Below are positions 48,249 to 56,837 of a stretch of DNA of 64,000 nucleotides, piece after piece (the first letter of the stretch is position 1; the number at the start of each line of letters is the position of its first letter). Source of the stretch: Marinobacter oulmenensis (GTDB lineage: Bacteria > Pseudomonadota > Gammaproteobacteria > Pseudomonadales > Oleiphilaceae). A model generated the notes under the pieces. That model saw nothing but the letters and a program-made list of their open reading frames with translations, had not been told where the DNA came from and did not search any database. The stretch is from positions 105,022 through 169,021 of the forward strand of contig NZ_JACHFE010000009.1 of the NCBI RefSeq assembly GCF_014201735.1, written 5' to 3'. The translations under genes and the position numbers were made by a program.

Positions 48249-48867
48249 ATACGCTGATCAGACCCCGCCCAACCCTGAACAGACTCCGGCCACTGGCCGT
48301 GACGGTTTTGAGGACGTTCTGCCGGCCCACAGCGCTGCCATCTACCGGGAATTCCAGTCCGGGCGGGTGATTGTGCGTGATCTCTGGGACGAAAACCGCT
48401 CCGAACTGGTGGCCAACCCTCACTACAACCTGCTGTACAATCATCTGAGTCATTTCCGAACCCTCTATGAGCACCTGGGCAGCGAGCTGGTGTTCAACGA
48501 GGATGGGGCCTTTTTCTACCTCAAGGAAAGCAGTGACGAGGACAACGAGGAGCACGATGAGAATGCCTTTCGCGTGCAGGTGGTCCTGCTGCTGATTGGG
48601 CGTTACTTTGCCCGTAGCGGGCGTGACCTGGACTATCTTGGCCGGCCGGACGCGGGACTGAACGAGGAGGACCTGCAGGCGCTGTCAACGGATGACGAGT
48701 ACCAGGACATACTGCGCGCGGCCCGGTTTGAAAAAGGGGTGAGCGAAGCGGTGGATTATCTGGACAAGCGCAACCTGCTGTTCCGAGCCGGCCCGGGCCG
48801 GTGTTTTCTCAGCTCTGCCGGCATGTATTTCCTGTCGGAACTGGTCCGGGAATATGAACAGTCCTGA
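48241..48867 (+). CDS. mksE: Condensin accessory subunit MksE
   Basis: 208 residues, tandem winged-helix KITE-type protein: an acidic N-terminus (residues 1-25), AIYREFQSGRVIVRDLW, LLYNHLSHFRTLYEHLG, an acidic DEDNEEHDEN loop near residue 100 and a C-terminal GVSEAVDYLDKRNLLFRAG to YFLSELVREY wing. The pattern matches MksE/DUF4194-type subunits. Overlaps mksF by 8 bases. It ends 5 bases from the convergent diguanylate cyclase, leaving no space for a mksG/jetD nuclease gene in this operon. Confidence 0.82.
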   Translation: MTEYADQTPPNPEQTPATGRDGFEDVLPAHSAAIYREFQSGRVIVRDLWDENRSELVANPHYNLLYNHLSHFRTLYEHLGSELVFNEDGAFFYLKESSDEDNEEHDENAFRVQVVLLLIGRYFARSGRDLDYLGRPDAGLNEEDLQALSTDDEYQDILRAARFEKGVSEAVDYLDKRNLLFRAGPGRCFLSSAGMYFLSELVREYEQS

Positions 48868-48872
48868 GAGGT

Positions 48873-50738
48873 TCAGGCATAGGCCACGTTGTTACGCCCG
48901 GAGCCTTTGACCTGATACATGGCCATATCGGCCCGGTTCAGCAGTTCCTCGGCCGTCTGGCCGTCATCGGGAAAGAGTGCCACGCCCACGGATACCCCGA
49001 TCTGGACATCCTGCCCCTGAACGCGGAACGGCTGGTTCAGTACGATAACGGTCTTTTCTGCAATCAACTCGACATCTTCCGGGCGATCCAGAGGCCCGGA
49101 CACAATGAGAAACTCATCGCCCCCGCGCCGGCCGACAATGTCCTCCCGGCGAATGCAGTGCTCCAGGCGTCTGGCGACATGCTGCAAAAGCTCGTCCCCG
49201 GCCTGGTGCCCGAGGGTGTCATTCACCGGCTTGAAACGGTCCAGGTCGAGATAAATAACCGCAAACTGTCCGTGATCACGGCGGGCCTGTTCTATGGCCT
49301 GCTTCAGATGCAGGTTGAGGGCCATCCGGTTGGGCAGTCCGGTCAGTGGGTCGTGGTTGGCTTGGCGCAGCATCTGTGCCTCGGCCCGGATCCGCTCGCT
49401 GATATCACTGAAGGCAAGAACCAACTGCTGGATCTGTCCACGCTCGTTCCGGACCGGTGACATGGTCAGCAGGTAAGGGCGGCTCTGGCCGTTCAGGGTT
49501 TTCAGCCAGACTTCACCCTGCCAGGCATTCTCGGCAATCAGCCTCTGCTTCAGTTGCTCGGGCAACGGGTGCTTTCTGCGCCCGGCGTCGAGGAACTCGC
49601 TGATGCTCCGGTTTTCGAGGTCTTTTAAGTCGATGCCCGTGATTTCAGTGAATGCCGGGTTTGCCCGAATGATTTGCAGGTCCGCATTGGCAACGATCAT
49701 CGCCTCGTGGGTATGGACGAATACCTGATGCGCCAGGCGCAGTTCCTCCGTTGACCGCGCGATTTCGGCCGTTTGCCGGACGAGTGCCGTGGTAACCGGC
49801 CCGATGGAAAGCCAGACCCCCAGCCCCCCGACGGCGGACAATGCCAGAATGGCTGCGGCGCTGAGCATGATCTGCCGTTCCACACCCCCGAAAATGGCAT
49901 CCACGGTCTGATGCATGTGTAATTGCCAGTCGTAGCCGTCCACCCTGTTGACGAATGACAGTACGTCGGTGCCGTCATCAAGCCGTGCGTGAAAATGCTC
50001 CAGTTCCTCGGGCTTGTCGACGCCCTCGCGCATGGCTAGACAGAGCTCAGGTGGTGTGATTTCCATCTTTCCCGTGGTTTCGTTCAGTGCCACTCGTCGG
50101 GACATATCCCGTTTCATCAGGCAGACCCCGATGCCTGTTTCATTCTCGTTCAGGAATACGCCCTTGAGCGGGGTCAGGGAAAACAGCAGCAGATCACGAC
50201 CGACGACCCGCTCGTTCCGGGTTATCGGGCTGCTGGCCAGCATCAGCGGTGTATCCGCGTCCGGCGTTTCAGCCAGCGGGAAGTTGCGGATATCCAGCCG
50301 GATGGAGGGTTGGATGTTCTCGGGCAGAACTCCGGCCAGTGGGCCAAGACGGATCACTTCATGACCTTCACGATCATAACGGATGAGCGCCGCCAGATTA
50401 TCGAGGGGGGCGATAGCATCACTCAGGCGGGGTTCCGAAAAGGTCTTGAGAGCAGTCAGGGACATCTTCCCTTGCGCGTAATCTGCCATGGCTGCGGCCA
50501 GCTCCGAGCGGCTGGCGGTCTGGCGTGCCAGGTCCTGGTGCTGGTCAAACAGGGTATGGAGGTTACGGGCCTTGGCCCGTGCCACACTGGCAGCGGATTC
50601 GACGGCGTTGTTGTGTAGCGTGTTGATGAGCGGGATAGCGACGATAGCCGCGATGGTTACGCCGGTCATTACCACGGCCACAATGGCGATGGTGGTAATG
50701 CGTCTTTTCTGCTCAAAAATATCCATGAATCCAGCCAT
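48873..50738 (-). CDS. Membrane-bound PAS-GGDEF diguanylate cyclase
   Basis: 621 residues: membrane segment 1 (about 17-38), a periplasmic sensor of about 250 residues resembling dCache-type domains, membrane segment 2 (about 290-312), a PAS domain (about 335-450) and a GGDEF domain (about 460-621). The active site reads GGDEF, intact, and RRED five residues before it is the product-inhibition I-site, so an active, feedback-inhibited producer of cyclic di-GMP is expected. No EAL domain. It converges on the condensin operon with a 5-base gap. Two Cys near residue 205 and 230 in the sensor could form a disulfide. Confidence 0.92.
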   Translation of the reverse strand: MAGFMDIFEQKRRITTIAIVAVVMTGVTIAAIVAIPLINTLHNNAVESAASVARAKARNLHTLFDQHQDLARQTASRSELAAAMADYAQGKMSLTALKTFSEPRLSDAIAPLDNLAALIRYDREGHEVIRLGPLAGVLPENIQPSIRLDIRNFPLAETPDADTPLMLASSPITRNERVVGRDLLLFSLTPLKGVFLNENETGIGVCLMKRDMSRRVALNETTGKMEITPPELCLAMREGVDKPEELEHFHARLDDGTDVLSFVNRVDGYDWQLHMHQTVDAIFGGVERQIMLSAAAILALSAVGGLGVWLSIGPVTTALVRQTAEIARSTEELRLAHQVFVHTHEAMIVANADLQIIRANPAFTEITGIDLKDLENRSISEFLDAGRRKHPLPEQLKQRLIAENAWQGEVWLKTLNGQSRPYLLTMSPVRNERGQIQQLVLAFSDISERIRAEAQMLRQANHDPLTGLPNRMALNLHLKQAIEQARRDHGQFAVIYLDLDRFKPVNDTLGHQAGDELLQHVARRLEHCIRREDIVGRRGGDEFLIVSGPLDRPEDVELIAEKTVIVLNQPFRVQGQDVQIGVSVGVALFPDDGQTAEELLNRADMAMYQVKGSGRNNVAYA

Positions 50739-51067
50739 GCGGCATGAGTAAATGCCTGTCCATCATATCCGAATTTTGAAGCGTGTATAGCAGGCAGCCG
50801 TCATGGTATGGGGCTGAGCGCCAGTGGATTGCTTTGAAGTCTCTCCATCGGTGTTTGGTGGCCAGAACGTCTTGCCAATGAATCCTTATTACTGACTATA
50901 TTATCTACATATAACTGCTGCAGAGCCATTGCCAAGCGGCCAATTGCCGCAGGGAATGGCTGACACTTGATCCCAGCCGGCATCCGGGCTTTGCAGATGT
51001 CTCAGGGTAAACGCCGGTGTTCCGGTTCTGGTATCCTCTGGCATCCATTTGTCTGCAGGAGTCGCCA
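50739..51067. other. Divergent intergenic region with a long stem-loop
   Basis: No gene is visible. At 50924-50961 an imperfect stem-loop combines an outer AGCCATT/AATGGCT pair with an inner GCGGC-CAATT-GCCGC hairpin. The region must hold the promoters of the diguanylate cyclase (minus) and esterase (plus), but no convincing -35/-10 pair stands out; the AT-rich ACTATATTATCTACATATAA at 50895-50914 is the best candidate area. Confidence 0.4.
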
Positions 51068-51745
51068 ATGTCTTCCCTGGAAAGTCTGATTATCGAGACC
51101 GGTGAAAACCCGGATGCCAGTGTCATCTGGTTGCATGGCCTGGGAGCCAGTGGTCATGATTTCGAGCCTCTGGTGCCAGAGCTGGCGTTTGCCCGTGAGC
51201 ATGCCGTTCGGTTTATCTTCCCTCACGCACCGGAAATGCCGGTGACGGTCAATGGTGGCATGCGCATGCCTGCCTGGTACGACATTCTGGCGATGAACAT
51301 TGACCGGGAAGTGGATGAGAAGCAGTTGAGGGTGTCAGCAGAACAGGCCGGCCGACTGATCGATCAGGAACGGGAAAAGGGGATCGCACCGGAGCGCATT
51401 CTGGTGGGTGGTTTCTCCCAGGGCGGAGCCGTTGCCTATGAACTGGCCCTGAGTTATCCGCAGCGGCTGGCCGGGTTGTTTGCGTTGTCCACCTACTACG
51501 CCACCGCCGGCTCCATCCAGCGCTCCCCGGCGAATGAGGGCCTGCCGGTGTTCATCGGGCATGGCAGCCACGACCCGATTGTGCCGGAGGCCCTGGGCCG
51601 GGCGGCCGTTACCACCCTGGAGCAGCAGGGCTACCAGCCGGAGTACCACCGTTATGGCATGGAGCACAGTGTCTGCCTGGAGGAGGTCCGGGATCTGGAT
51701 GCCTTCTGCAGCCGCTGTCTGTCAGGTGGTGTGGCTCAGGGCTGA
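51068..51745 (+). CDS. Alpha/beta-hydrolase carboxylesterase (EstB/LYPLA type)
   Basis: 225 residues, phospholipase/carboxylesterase family. The catalytic Ser is in GFSQGG (near residue 117), Asp in GHGSHDPIV (near 170) and His in MEHSVC (near 202); WLHGLGASGHDF gives the oxyanion loop. These enzymes hydrolyse short carboxylic or lysophospholipid esters; the natural substrate is unclear. The start is ATG 51068 after GCAGGAG; the frame extends 17 codons upstream with no family match. The final ten bases overlap the stop region of the convergent DUF3365 gene. Confidence 0.92.
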   Translation: MSSLESLIIETGENPDASVIWLHGLGASGHDFEPLVPELAFAREHAVRFIFPHAPEMPVTVNGGMRMPAWYDILAMNIDREVDEKQLRVSAEQAGRLIDQEREKGIAPERILVGGFSQGGAVAYELALSYPQRLAGLFALSTYYATAGSIQRSPANEGLPVFIGHGSHDPIVPEALGRAAVTTLEQQGYQPEYHRYGMEHSVCLEEVRDLDAFCSRCLSGGVAQG

Positions 51746-52305
51746 TAGGTCACCACGAAGGCACCGCGCAGCTCACCCTCGGAAAAGCCGGTGGCCTGGT
51801 CCCGGGGGTAGAGTTCCTTCAGTTTTGCCTGCACTTTCGGGTCAATGGAGGTTCCATGGCATTTCAGGCACATACCCTGGGTGGGAATGGCGCTCATGTA
51901 CTGAAAGCGCGGCTGCCCTTCGGCGTCTGACACCTGCCAAACTTCCACTGGTTTACCGTCCCTTACCGGTTGCGCATCCATTGCCTGCAGCTGAAGCTGC
52001 TGCCATTCAGTCGGCACATTGTCCGGATTGCGCAGCTTCAGGCTGGTTCGGGCGATTTCCCAGCTTCCCTGACTGTTCTGTGCCGCGATCTCCGGGGCCA
52101 GGGTGTTGCACGCGGCAATGCCATTGGCCAGTCCGCCATCCTTGACCGCCTGTTGAAGCGCCTGCTTGAGTGTCCCGCCAAAGTTCTTGACCAGGGCCCG
52201 GGCCTCGGAGACCAGCTCGTCGGTTGTCGGTTCAGCCGGCGTTGCCGTTGCCAGAACCGGGAAGGCTGAGAGCAGCAGGGCTGCCGCCATGGGTTTCATT
52301 GACAT
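51736..52305 (-). CDS. DUF3365 (Tll0287-like) periplasmic haem protein
   Basis: 189 residues with a signal peptide (MSMKPMAAALLLSAFPVLATA), exported to the periplasm. The DUF3365 domain fills the rest: VKNFGGTLKQALQQAVKDGG, IAACNTLAPEIA, LRNPDNVP, and the haem site GMCLKCHG near residue 152, followed by the family's EGELRGAFVV end. Such proteins bind one c-type haem, probably as a redox or gas sensor or small electron carrier. The start ATG 52305 follows GGAGGG; the longer frame to 52377 would ruin the signal peptide. The chemoreceptor at 42-43.7 kb carries a comparable CXXCH sensing domain. Confidence 0.9.
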   Translation of the reverse strand: MSMKPMAAALLLSAFPVLATATPAEPTTDELVSEARALVKNFGGTLKQALQQAVKDGGLANGIAACNTLAPEIAAQNSQGSWEIARTSLKLRNPDNVPTEWQQLQLQAMDAQPVRDGKPVEVWQVSDAEGQPRFQYMSAIPTQGMCLKCHGTSIDPKVQAKLKELYPRDQATGFSEGELRGAFVVTYQP

Positions 52306-52450
52306 GGTGTTCCCTCCGGATTGATGACTGTCAGAAGTATAGGTAAGGAGGGAACAGGATAACTTGAGTTGGCTCACTTATTCCATAAAGTTTTTTGGTT
52401 ATTCCATATTGTGGGCGTTGCTCGGTTCAACCGTTTGTCGTCCGGCGTGA

Positions 52451-54217
52451 TCAGGCCTCGATGGCGACCCAGTGGCCCCGGGCAACCTCGTCATACTGAC
52501 TCGGTGCGATGGCCTGACCTTTGGGGCGAATCGGGTCGGGGGCCTGACTGTCGGCCAGCAGGCTTCTGAAATCCCGTTTGCTGTCCAGTGCCGGTATGGG
52601 CACCGCGGAAAGCAGGCGTTTGGTGTAAGGGTGCTGCGGGTTGTGCAGTACCTGATCCCGTGTGCCGATCTCGACAATCCGGCCGCCGAACATCACGGCC
52701 ACCCGGTGGCACAGGCGCTCAACCACGGCCATGTCGTGGGAGATGAACAGATAGCTGAGATTGTATTGACGTTGCAGGTCCTCCATCAGATCAAGAACCT
52801 GTGACTGCACCGATACGTCCAGAGCGGAGACGGGCTCATCGGCCACAATGATCTGGGGGTTGAGCGCCAGGGACCGGGCGATACAGATGCGCTGTCGCTG
52901 ACCACCGGAGAACTGGTGCGGATAACGGGTCATGACGTCAGCCTCGGGCAGGCCGACTTTACCGAGCAGTTCGGCCACCTGGGCCGTGCGTTCTTCCGCG
53001 CTCCCCCGGCCGTGGATCAGCAGTGGTTCGCCCACCAGTTCGGCGATGGTCTTGCGGGGATTGAGCGCGGCAAACGGATCCTGAAAGACCATCTGGATAT
53101 CCTGCCGGACCGCCTTCAGGGCGCTGCCTTTCAGTCCCCGGATGTCGCGCCCGCGGACCTTTATGGATCCTTCAAAATTGAGCATGCTCATCAGTGCCCG
53201 ACCGGTGGTGGACTTGCCACAACCGCTTTCGCCCACCAGTCCCAGGGTTTCCCCTTCATAGAGTTCGAAGTTCACGTCGTTGACGGCGTGAACCTCGGTG
53301 GCTGGCTCAAACAGCGATTTCTTGCGCATGGGGTAGCGGACATTCAGTGCCTCCACTTCCAGAACGGCCGGTTTTTCAGGGCGCTCCTCCAGCGGGGGAG
53401 CGGTGCCTAGCCGGGGCACCGCGGCCAGGAGTTTGCGGGTGTAGTCCGCCGCGGGGCTGGAGAACAGCGTGCGGATCGGGGCGGTTTCCTCCACCAGGCC
53501 CCGGTTCATCACGACTACGTCGTCAGCCATCTCGGCCACCACGCCCATGTCATGGGTTATCATCAGCACACCGGTGTCGTATTCCTGCTGAAGCTCCCGG
53601 ATCAGTTCCAGTATCTGCGCCTGGATGGTCACATCCAGTGCCGTGGTCGGTTCATCCGCAATCAGGATCCGGGGGCTGCACAGCATGGCCATGGCGATCA
53701 TCACCCGTTGGCGGAGGCCGCCGGAGAGTTCATGGGGGTACTGGCGAAGGCGTTCGGAAACCTTCGGGATCTTCACCGCATCCAGCATGGCTCGTATGCG
53801 CTGCCAGGCCGCCTCGCCAGTGGCGATGCGATGGCGTTTCAGGGTCTCCATCATCTGATCGCCAATGCGCATAATCGGGTTCAGTGAGGTCATGGGTTCC
53901 TGGAAGATCATGCCGATGCGTTGGCCCCGGATGGCCTGCATCTCACGTTCTGACTGGCTCAGGAGGTCCTGGTTGTCATAAAGGATGGCCCCGCTGGGTA
54001 ACCGGGCCATCTTCGGAAGCAGGCCCATGATGGCCAGTGCCGAGAGCGATTTCCCGCTCCCGGACTCACCGGCGATACACAGAGTTTCCCCGGGCTGGAT
54101 ATGGAAACTCAGGTCATCGACCACTCGTTTTCGGGACGGTCCCTGACCAAACTCAATGCTCAGATTCTCAACCGATAACAGCGTCTGCCTGACATTTGCT
54201 GATGCAGGGACTGTCAT
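52451..54217 (-). CDS. Double ATPase of a peptide/nickel-type ABC transporter (DppD-DppF fusion)
   Basis: 588 residues holding two full ABC ATPase domains in one chain. First half: Walker A GESGSGKS near residue 54, signature LSGGLRQR, Walker B ILIADEPTTALD. Second half: Walker A GESGCGKS near residue 344, signature FSGGQRQR, Walker B IIVADEPVSALD, plus an oligopeptide-type C-terminal extension with an HPYTKRLL motif in each half. It energises uptake through the two permeases encoded upstream. Start ATG 54217 after GGAGG. Last gene of the amide operon; no clear terminator follows. Fused ATPases of this kind (as in YejF or GsiA) are common. Confidence 0.93.
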   Translation of the reverse strand: MTVPASANVRQTLLSVENLSIEFGQGPSRKRVVDDLSFHIQPGETLCIAGESGSGKSLSALAIMGLLPKMARLPSGAILYDNQDLLSQSEREMQAIRGQRIGMIFQEPMTSLNPIMRIGDQMMETLKRHRIATGEAAWQRIRAMLDAVKIPKVSERLRQYPHELSGGLRQRVMIAMAMLCSPRILIADEPTTALDVTIQAQILELIRELQQEYDTGVLMITHDMGVVAEMADDVVVMNRGLVEETAPIRTLFSSPAADYTRKLLAAVPRLGTAPPLEERPEKPAVLEVEALNVRYPMRKKSLFEPATEVHAVNDVNFELYEGETLGLVGESGCGKSTTGRALMSMLNFEGSIKVRGRDIRGLKGSALKAVRQDIQMVFQDPFAALNPRKTIAELVGEPLLIHGRGSAEERTAQVAELLGKVGLPEADVMTRYPHQFSGGQRQRICIARSLALNPQIIVADEPVSALDVSVQSQVLDLMEDLQRQYNLSYLFISHDMAVVERLCHRVAVMFGGRIVEIGTRDQVLHNPQHPYTKRLLSAVPIPALDSKRDFRSLLADSQAPDPIRPKGQAIAPSQYDEVARGHWVAIEA

Positions 54218-54226
54218 TTTTACCTC

Positions 54227-55174
54227 CTAGTTAAAGACCACTCTGGGCACATAGAACGACACCACATGGTTGGGCACATCCACTATCTCGCTGATTCGCA
54301 GATCGCCGCATACTGAACAGAGCATGTAGGCCTGCTCAACGGGCATGCGCTGCTCCCGGGCGACCCAATCCACGGCGCCACTGACCGCGTCACGGGCCGC
54401 CTGGAGCAGGTCCGGGCCGATGCCGGTAAAGACCTCGTAGCCGTCCTTGTCCAGGTGGCGGGTGACCGGTCCCGCGGTGGAGAAACGGGGCATGGCCAGC
54501 GAGGTGTCCTTGATCAGGTCCACCGTGACGGTGATGTCCATGGCGCTTTCAATAGCGGTGCCACAGATTTCACCGTCGCCCTGAGCCGCGTGGGTGTCGC
54601 CGATGGACAGCAGGGCCCCGGCCACTTCCACCGGCAGGTACAGGGTTGAGCCTGCGTTCAGGTCCCGGATGTCCAGGTTGCCGCCAACCCGGCGGGGAGG
54701 AACCACCGAATGCAGCCCCGGTTCCGCCAGTGCCAGGCCGATGGTTCCGGCAAATGGCTTGAGCGGCACCCGGGCATGGTCACCGAACATGGCCGGGGCC
54801 ATGCTGGAGGTGTCGTAGTTCCACAATGCCAGTGCCGGATCCTTGAACTGGTCTGCCAGCAGACCAAAGCCGGGAATGTTGGCTGTCCACCCGAAGCCGG
54901 AGGGTCGGAAACTGTCGATGGTGATTTTCAGGATGTCACCGGGTTCGGCGCCCTCGACAAAGACCGGCCCGGTGACCGGGTTGATCTTGTCAAACGGCAT
55001 GGATGCGACGGCGTCGGTGGTCGACGCTGGCGTGAAATGACCGTTTCCGGAGTCCTTGCATTCCAGCTCCAGAGTGGCCCCGGGGGCCACTCTGGTAACC
55101 GGTTCCAGGCTGTTATCCCAGCCATGGTGATGGTGATGCCCATGGATGGTTTTCACTAAACCGTTGTCACACAT
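54227..55174 (-). CDS. fmdA: Acetamidase/formamidase family protein
   Basis: Hydrolyses formamide or other short amides to ammonia and the acid, making nitrogen available. 315 residues, FmdA/AmdA family, with the expected TGPVFVEGAEPGDIL near residue 73 and GDTHAAQGDGEICGTAIE near residue 198. The N-terminus has a natural His cluster, HGHHHHHGWD, near residues 12-21, likely a metal-binding lid shared by this clade. The start ATG 55174 abuts the stop of the binding-protein gene (TAAATG); a GTG seven codons later would give MKTIHGHH and is also possible. Its place with an amide sensor and transporter supports an amide substrate; the exact chain length is unknown. Confidence 0.9.
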   Translation of the reverse strand: MCDNGLVKTIHGHHHHHGWDNSLEPVTRVAPGATLELECKDSGNGHFTPASTTDAVASMPFDKINPVTGPVFVEGAEPGDILKITIDSFRPSGFGWTANIPGFGLLADQFKDPALALWNYDTSSMAPAMFGDHARVPLKPFAGTIGLALAEPGLHSVVPPRRVGGNLDIRDLNAGSTLYLPVEVAGALLSIGDTHAAQGDGEICGTAIESAMDITVTVDLIKDTSLAMPRFSTAGPVTRHLDKDGYEVFTGIGPDLLQAARDAVSGAVDWVAREQRMPVEQAYMLCSVCGDLRISEIVDVPNHVVSFYVPRVVFN

Positions 55175-56791
55175 TTATTTCACCCAGATGTAGTCGTAGT
55201 TGACCGGGACGTGGACCGGGTCCACATACAGGGCATCGTCGCCACCCATGCGCTTGGAATGAACGGTGACTCGCTGCTCGTTGAAGATCGGCACCCAGGG
55301 GGCGTCATCCATGGCCTGGGTAAAGACACTGCCCCAGAGTTCCGCGCGTTCTTCCTGCCGGTCCGGGTCAGCCATGGCATCGGCTTTGGCGCCCAGGGCA
55401 TCCAGTTCCTCGTTGCAGTACCAGGCCCAGTTCCAGCCACCGGGAACCGCGCCGTCGCAGCCGAGAATCGGGCCCCAGAAGTTTGAAGGATCCGGGAAGT
55501 CGGCAATCCACGCCATGCCGCCTGACCAGATCATCGGAGCCTGGTCCTTGACGCCGCCAGCGGCGATCACGTTGGCCTGTGCCAGTGAACGGATGTTGGC
55601 GGTAATGCCGATGTTGGCCAGATCCTGCTGCATGGCCTGGGCAATACGGGGCTGGGGATCGGTATTCATCACGAACAGTTCGGTTTCAAAACCGTCGGGG
55701 TAGCCGGCTTCCGCCAGCAGTGACCTGGCGGCCTCCGGATCGAAGCTGAAGCCTTCGTAGTCTTCATCGTAACCGGGCATCGCCGGGGGCAGGGGCTGGT
55801 TGGCCGGAGTGGCGCGACCGTTGATAATGCGCACGATCCGGTCCTTGTTGATGGCCATGTTGATGGCCTGGCGAACCTTTAGGTCATCCAGTGGAGGCAT
55901 GGTCACATTCAGGGTGAGGTAGCCGGTGTGCAACTGGTTGCCGGTGACCATCAGGTCCTGGAAACGCGGGTCGTTCTTGAACTGCAGGAACTTGGCCGGT
56001 GGAATGCCATCGCCGGCGATATCCACTTCGTCCCGTTCCAGGCGCTGAAGGGCGACCAGCGGTTCCTGGCCGATTTCAAAGGTGATGGTATCCACGTAGG
56101 GGACGCCGTCCCGGAAATAGTCGTCGTTCTTCTCGAACGTCAGTTTCTGGCCCAGGGTCCAGTCGGCCAGCTCATAGGCGCCGGTGCCAACCGGGTGTTT
56201 GCCGAAGTCCTCACCGTATTCTTCGACCGCCTCTTTGGGCACCACCGAGGCGAAGTTGAGCCCCATCACATGCAGGAAGGTGGCGTTGGGCGCGGTCAGT
56301 TCGATGGCCACGGTATAGTCGTCAATGACGGTCACGCCCGCCAGCTCGGTGGTCTCGCCGGCGGCGACCGCGTCATAACCCACGATGGGGGAGAAGAAGC
56401 CAGCACCGGGGCTCTTGGTGTCCGGATTGGCAGTCCGCTCCAGGGAATATTTCACGTCCTCGGCGGTCATTTCCCGGCCGTTGTGGAAGGTGACGCCCTT
56501 GCGCAGCTTGAAGGTGTAGGTCTTGCCATCCTCAGAAAGCAAATAGCTTTCGGCAAGGTCGGTGCGCAGGTCGGTGGTGCCCGGATCGTAATCCATCAGG
56601 CCGTCGAACAGGCTCTTGATCATTGACCAGTTCTGCCAGTCGTAACCGATGGCTGGGTCGAGGGTGGCGACGTCGTTCTGGTAGGTCACGATGATGTCGC
56701 CGCCTTTGTTGGGTTCGGCAGACACTCCGGTTGCTATCAGCATGGAGGTAATGGCACTGGCCAGAAGGCGCTTTCGGGTTTTTAACAGCAT
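55175..56791 (-). CDS. ABC transporter substrate-binding protein, peptide/nickel family (SBP_bac_5)
   Basis: 538 residues: signal peptide (RLLASAITSMLIATGVSAE) and a family-5 solute-binding protein with LRKGVTFHNGREMTAEDVKYSLER near residue 90, the family signature. Family 5 proteins usually bind di/oligopeptides or nickel chelates; in this operon the ligand is probably an amide or small amino-acid amide. The start is ATG 56791 after AAGGAG; the frame extends 40 codons further upstream, which would bury the signal peptide. It lies after the two permeases and before the formamidase. Confidence 0.92.
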   Translation of the reverse strand: MLLKTRKRLLASAITSMLIATGVSAEPNKGGDIIVTYQNDVATLDPAIGYDWQNWSMIKSLFDGLMDYDPGTTDLRTDLAESYLLSEDGKTYTFKLRKGVTFHNGREMTAEDVKYSLERTANPDTKSPGAGFFSPIVGYDAVAAGETTELAGVTVIDDYTVAIELTAPNATFLHVMGLNFASVVPKEAVEEYGEDFGKHPVGTGAYELADWTLGQKLTFEKNDDYFRDGVPYVDTITFEIGQEPLVALQRLERDEVDIAGDGIPPAKFLQFKNDPRFQDLMVTGNQLHTGYLTLNVTMPPLDDLKVRQAINMAINKDRIVRIINGRATPANQPLPPAMPGYDEDYEGFSFDPEAARSLLAEAGYPDGFETELFVMNTDPQPRIAQAMQQDLANIGITANIRSLAQANVIAAGGVKDQAPMIWSGGMAWIADFPDPSNFWGPILGCDGAVPGGWNWAWYCNEELDALGAKADAMADPDRQEERAELWGSVFTQAMDDAPWVPIFNEQRVTVHSKRMGGDDALYVDPVHVPVNYDYIWVK

Positions 56792-56837
56792 GGATCTTGC
56801 TCCTTGGGGTACGGTTTCTTCGTTGTGGGTACTGCTC

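Noticed and set aside
43889..48867. Wadjet-type plasmid defence system
   Set aside because: No JetD/MksG nuclease is encoded in the operon or its flanks, so defence cannot be claimed.
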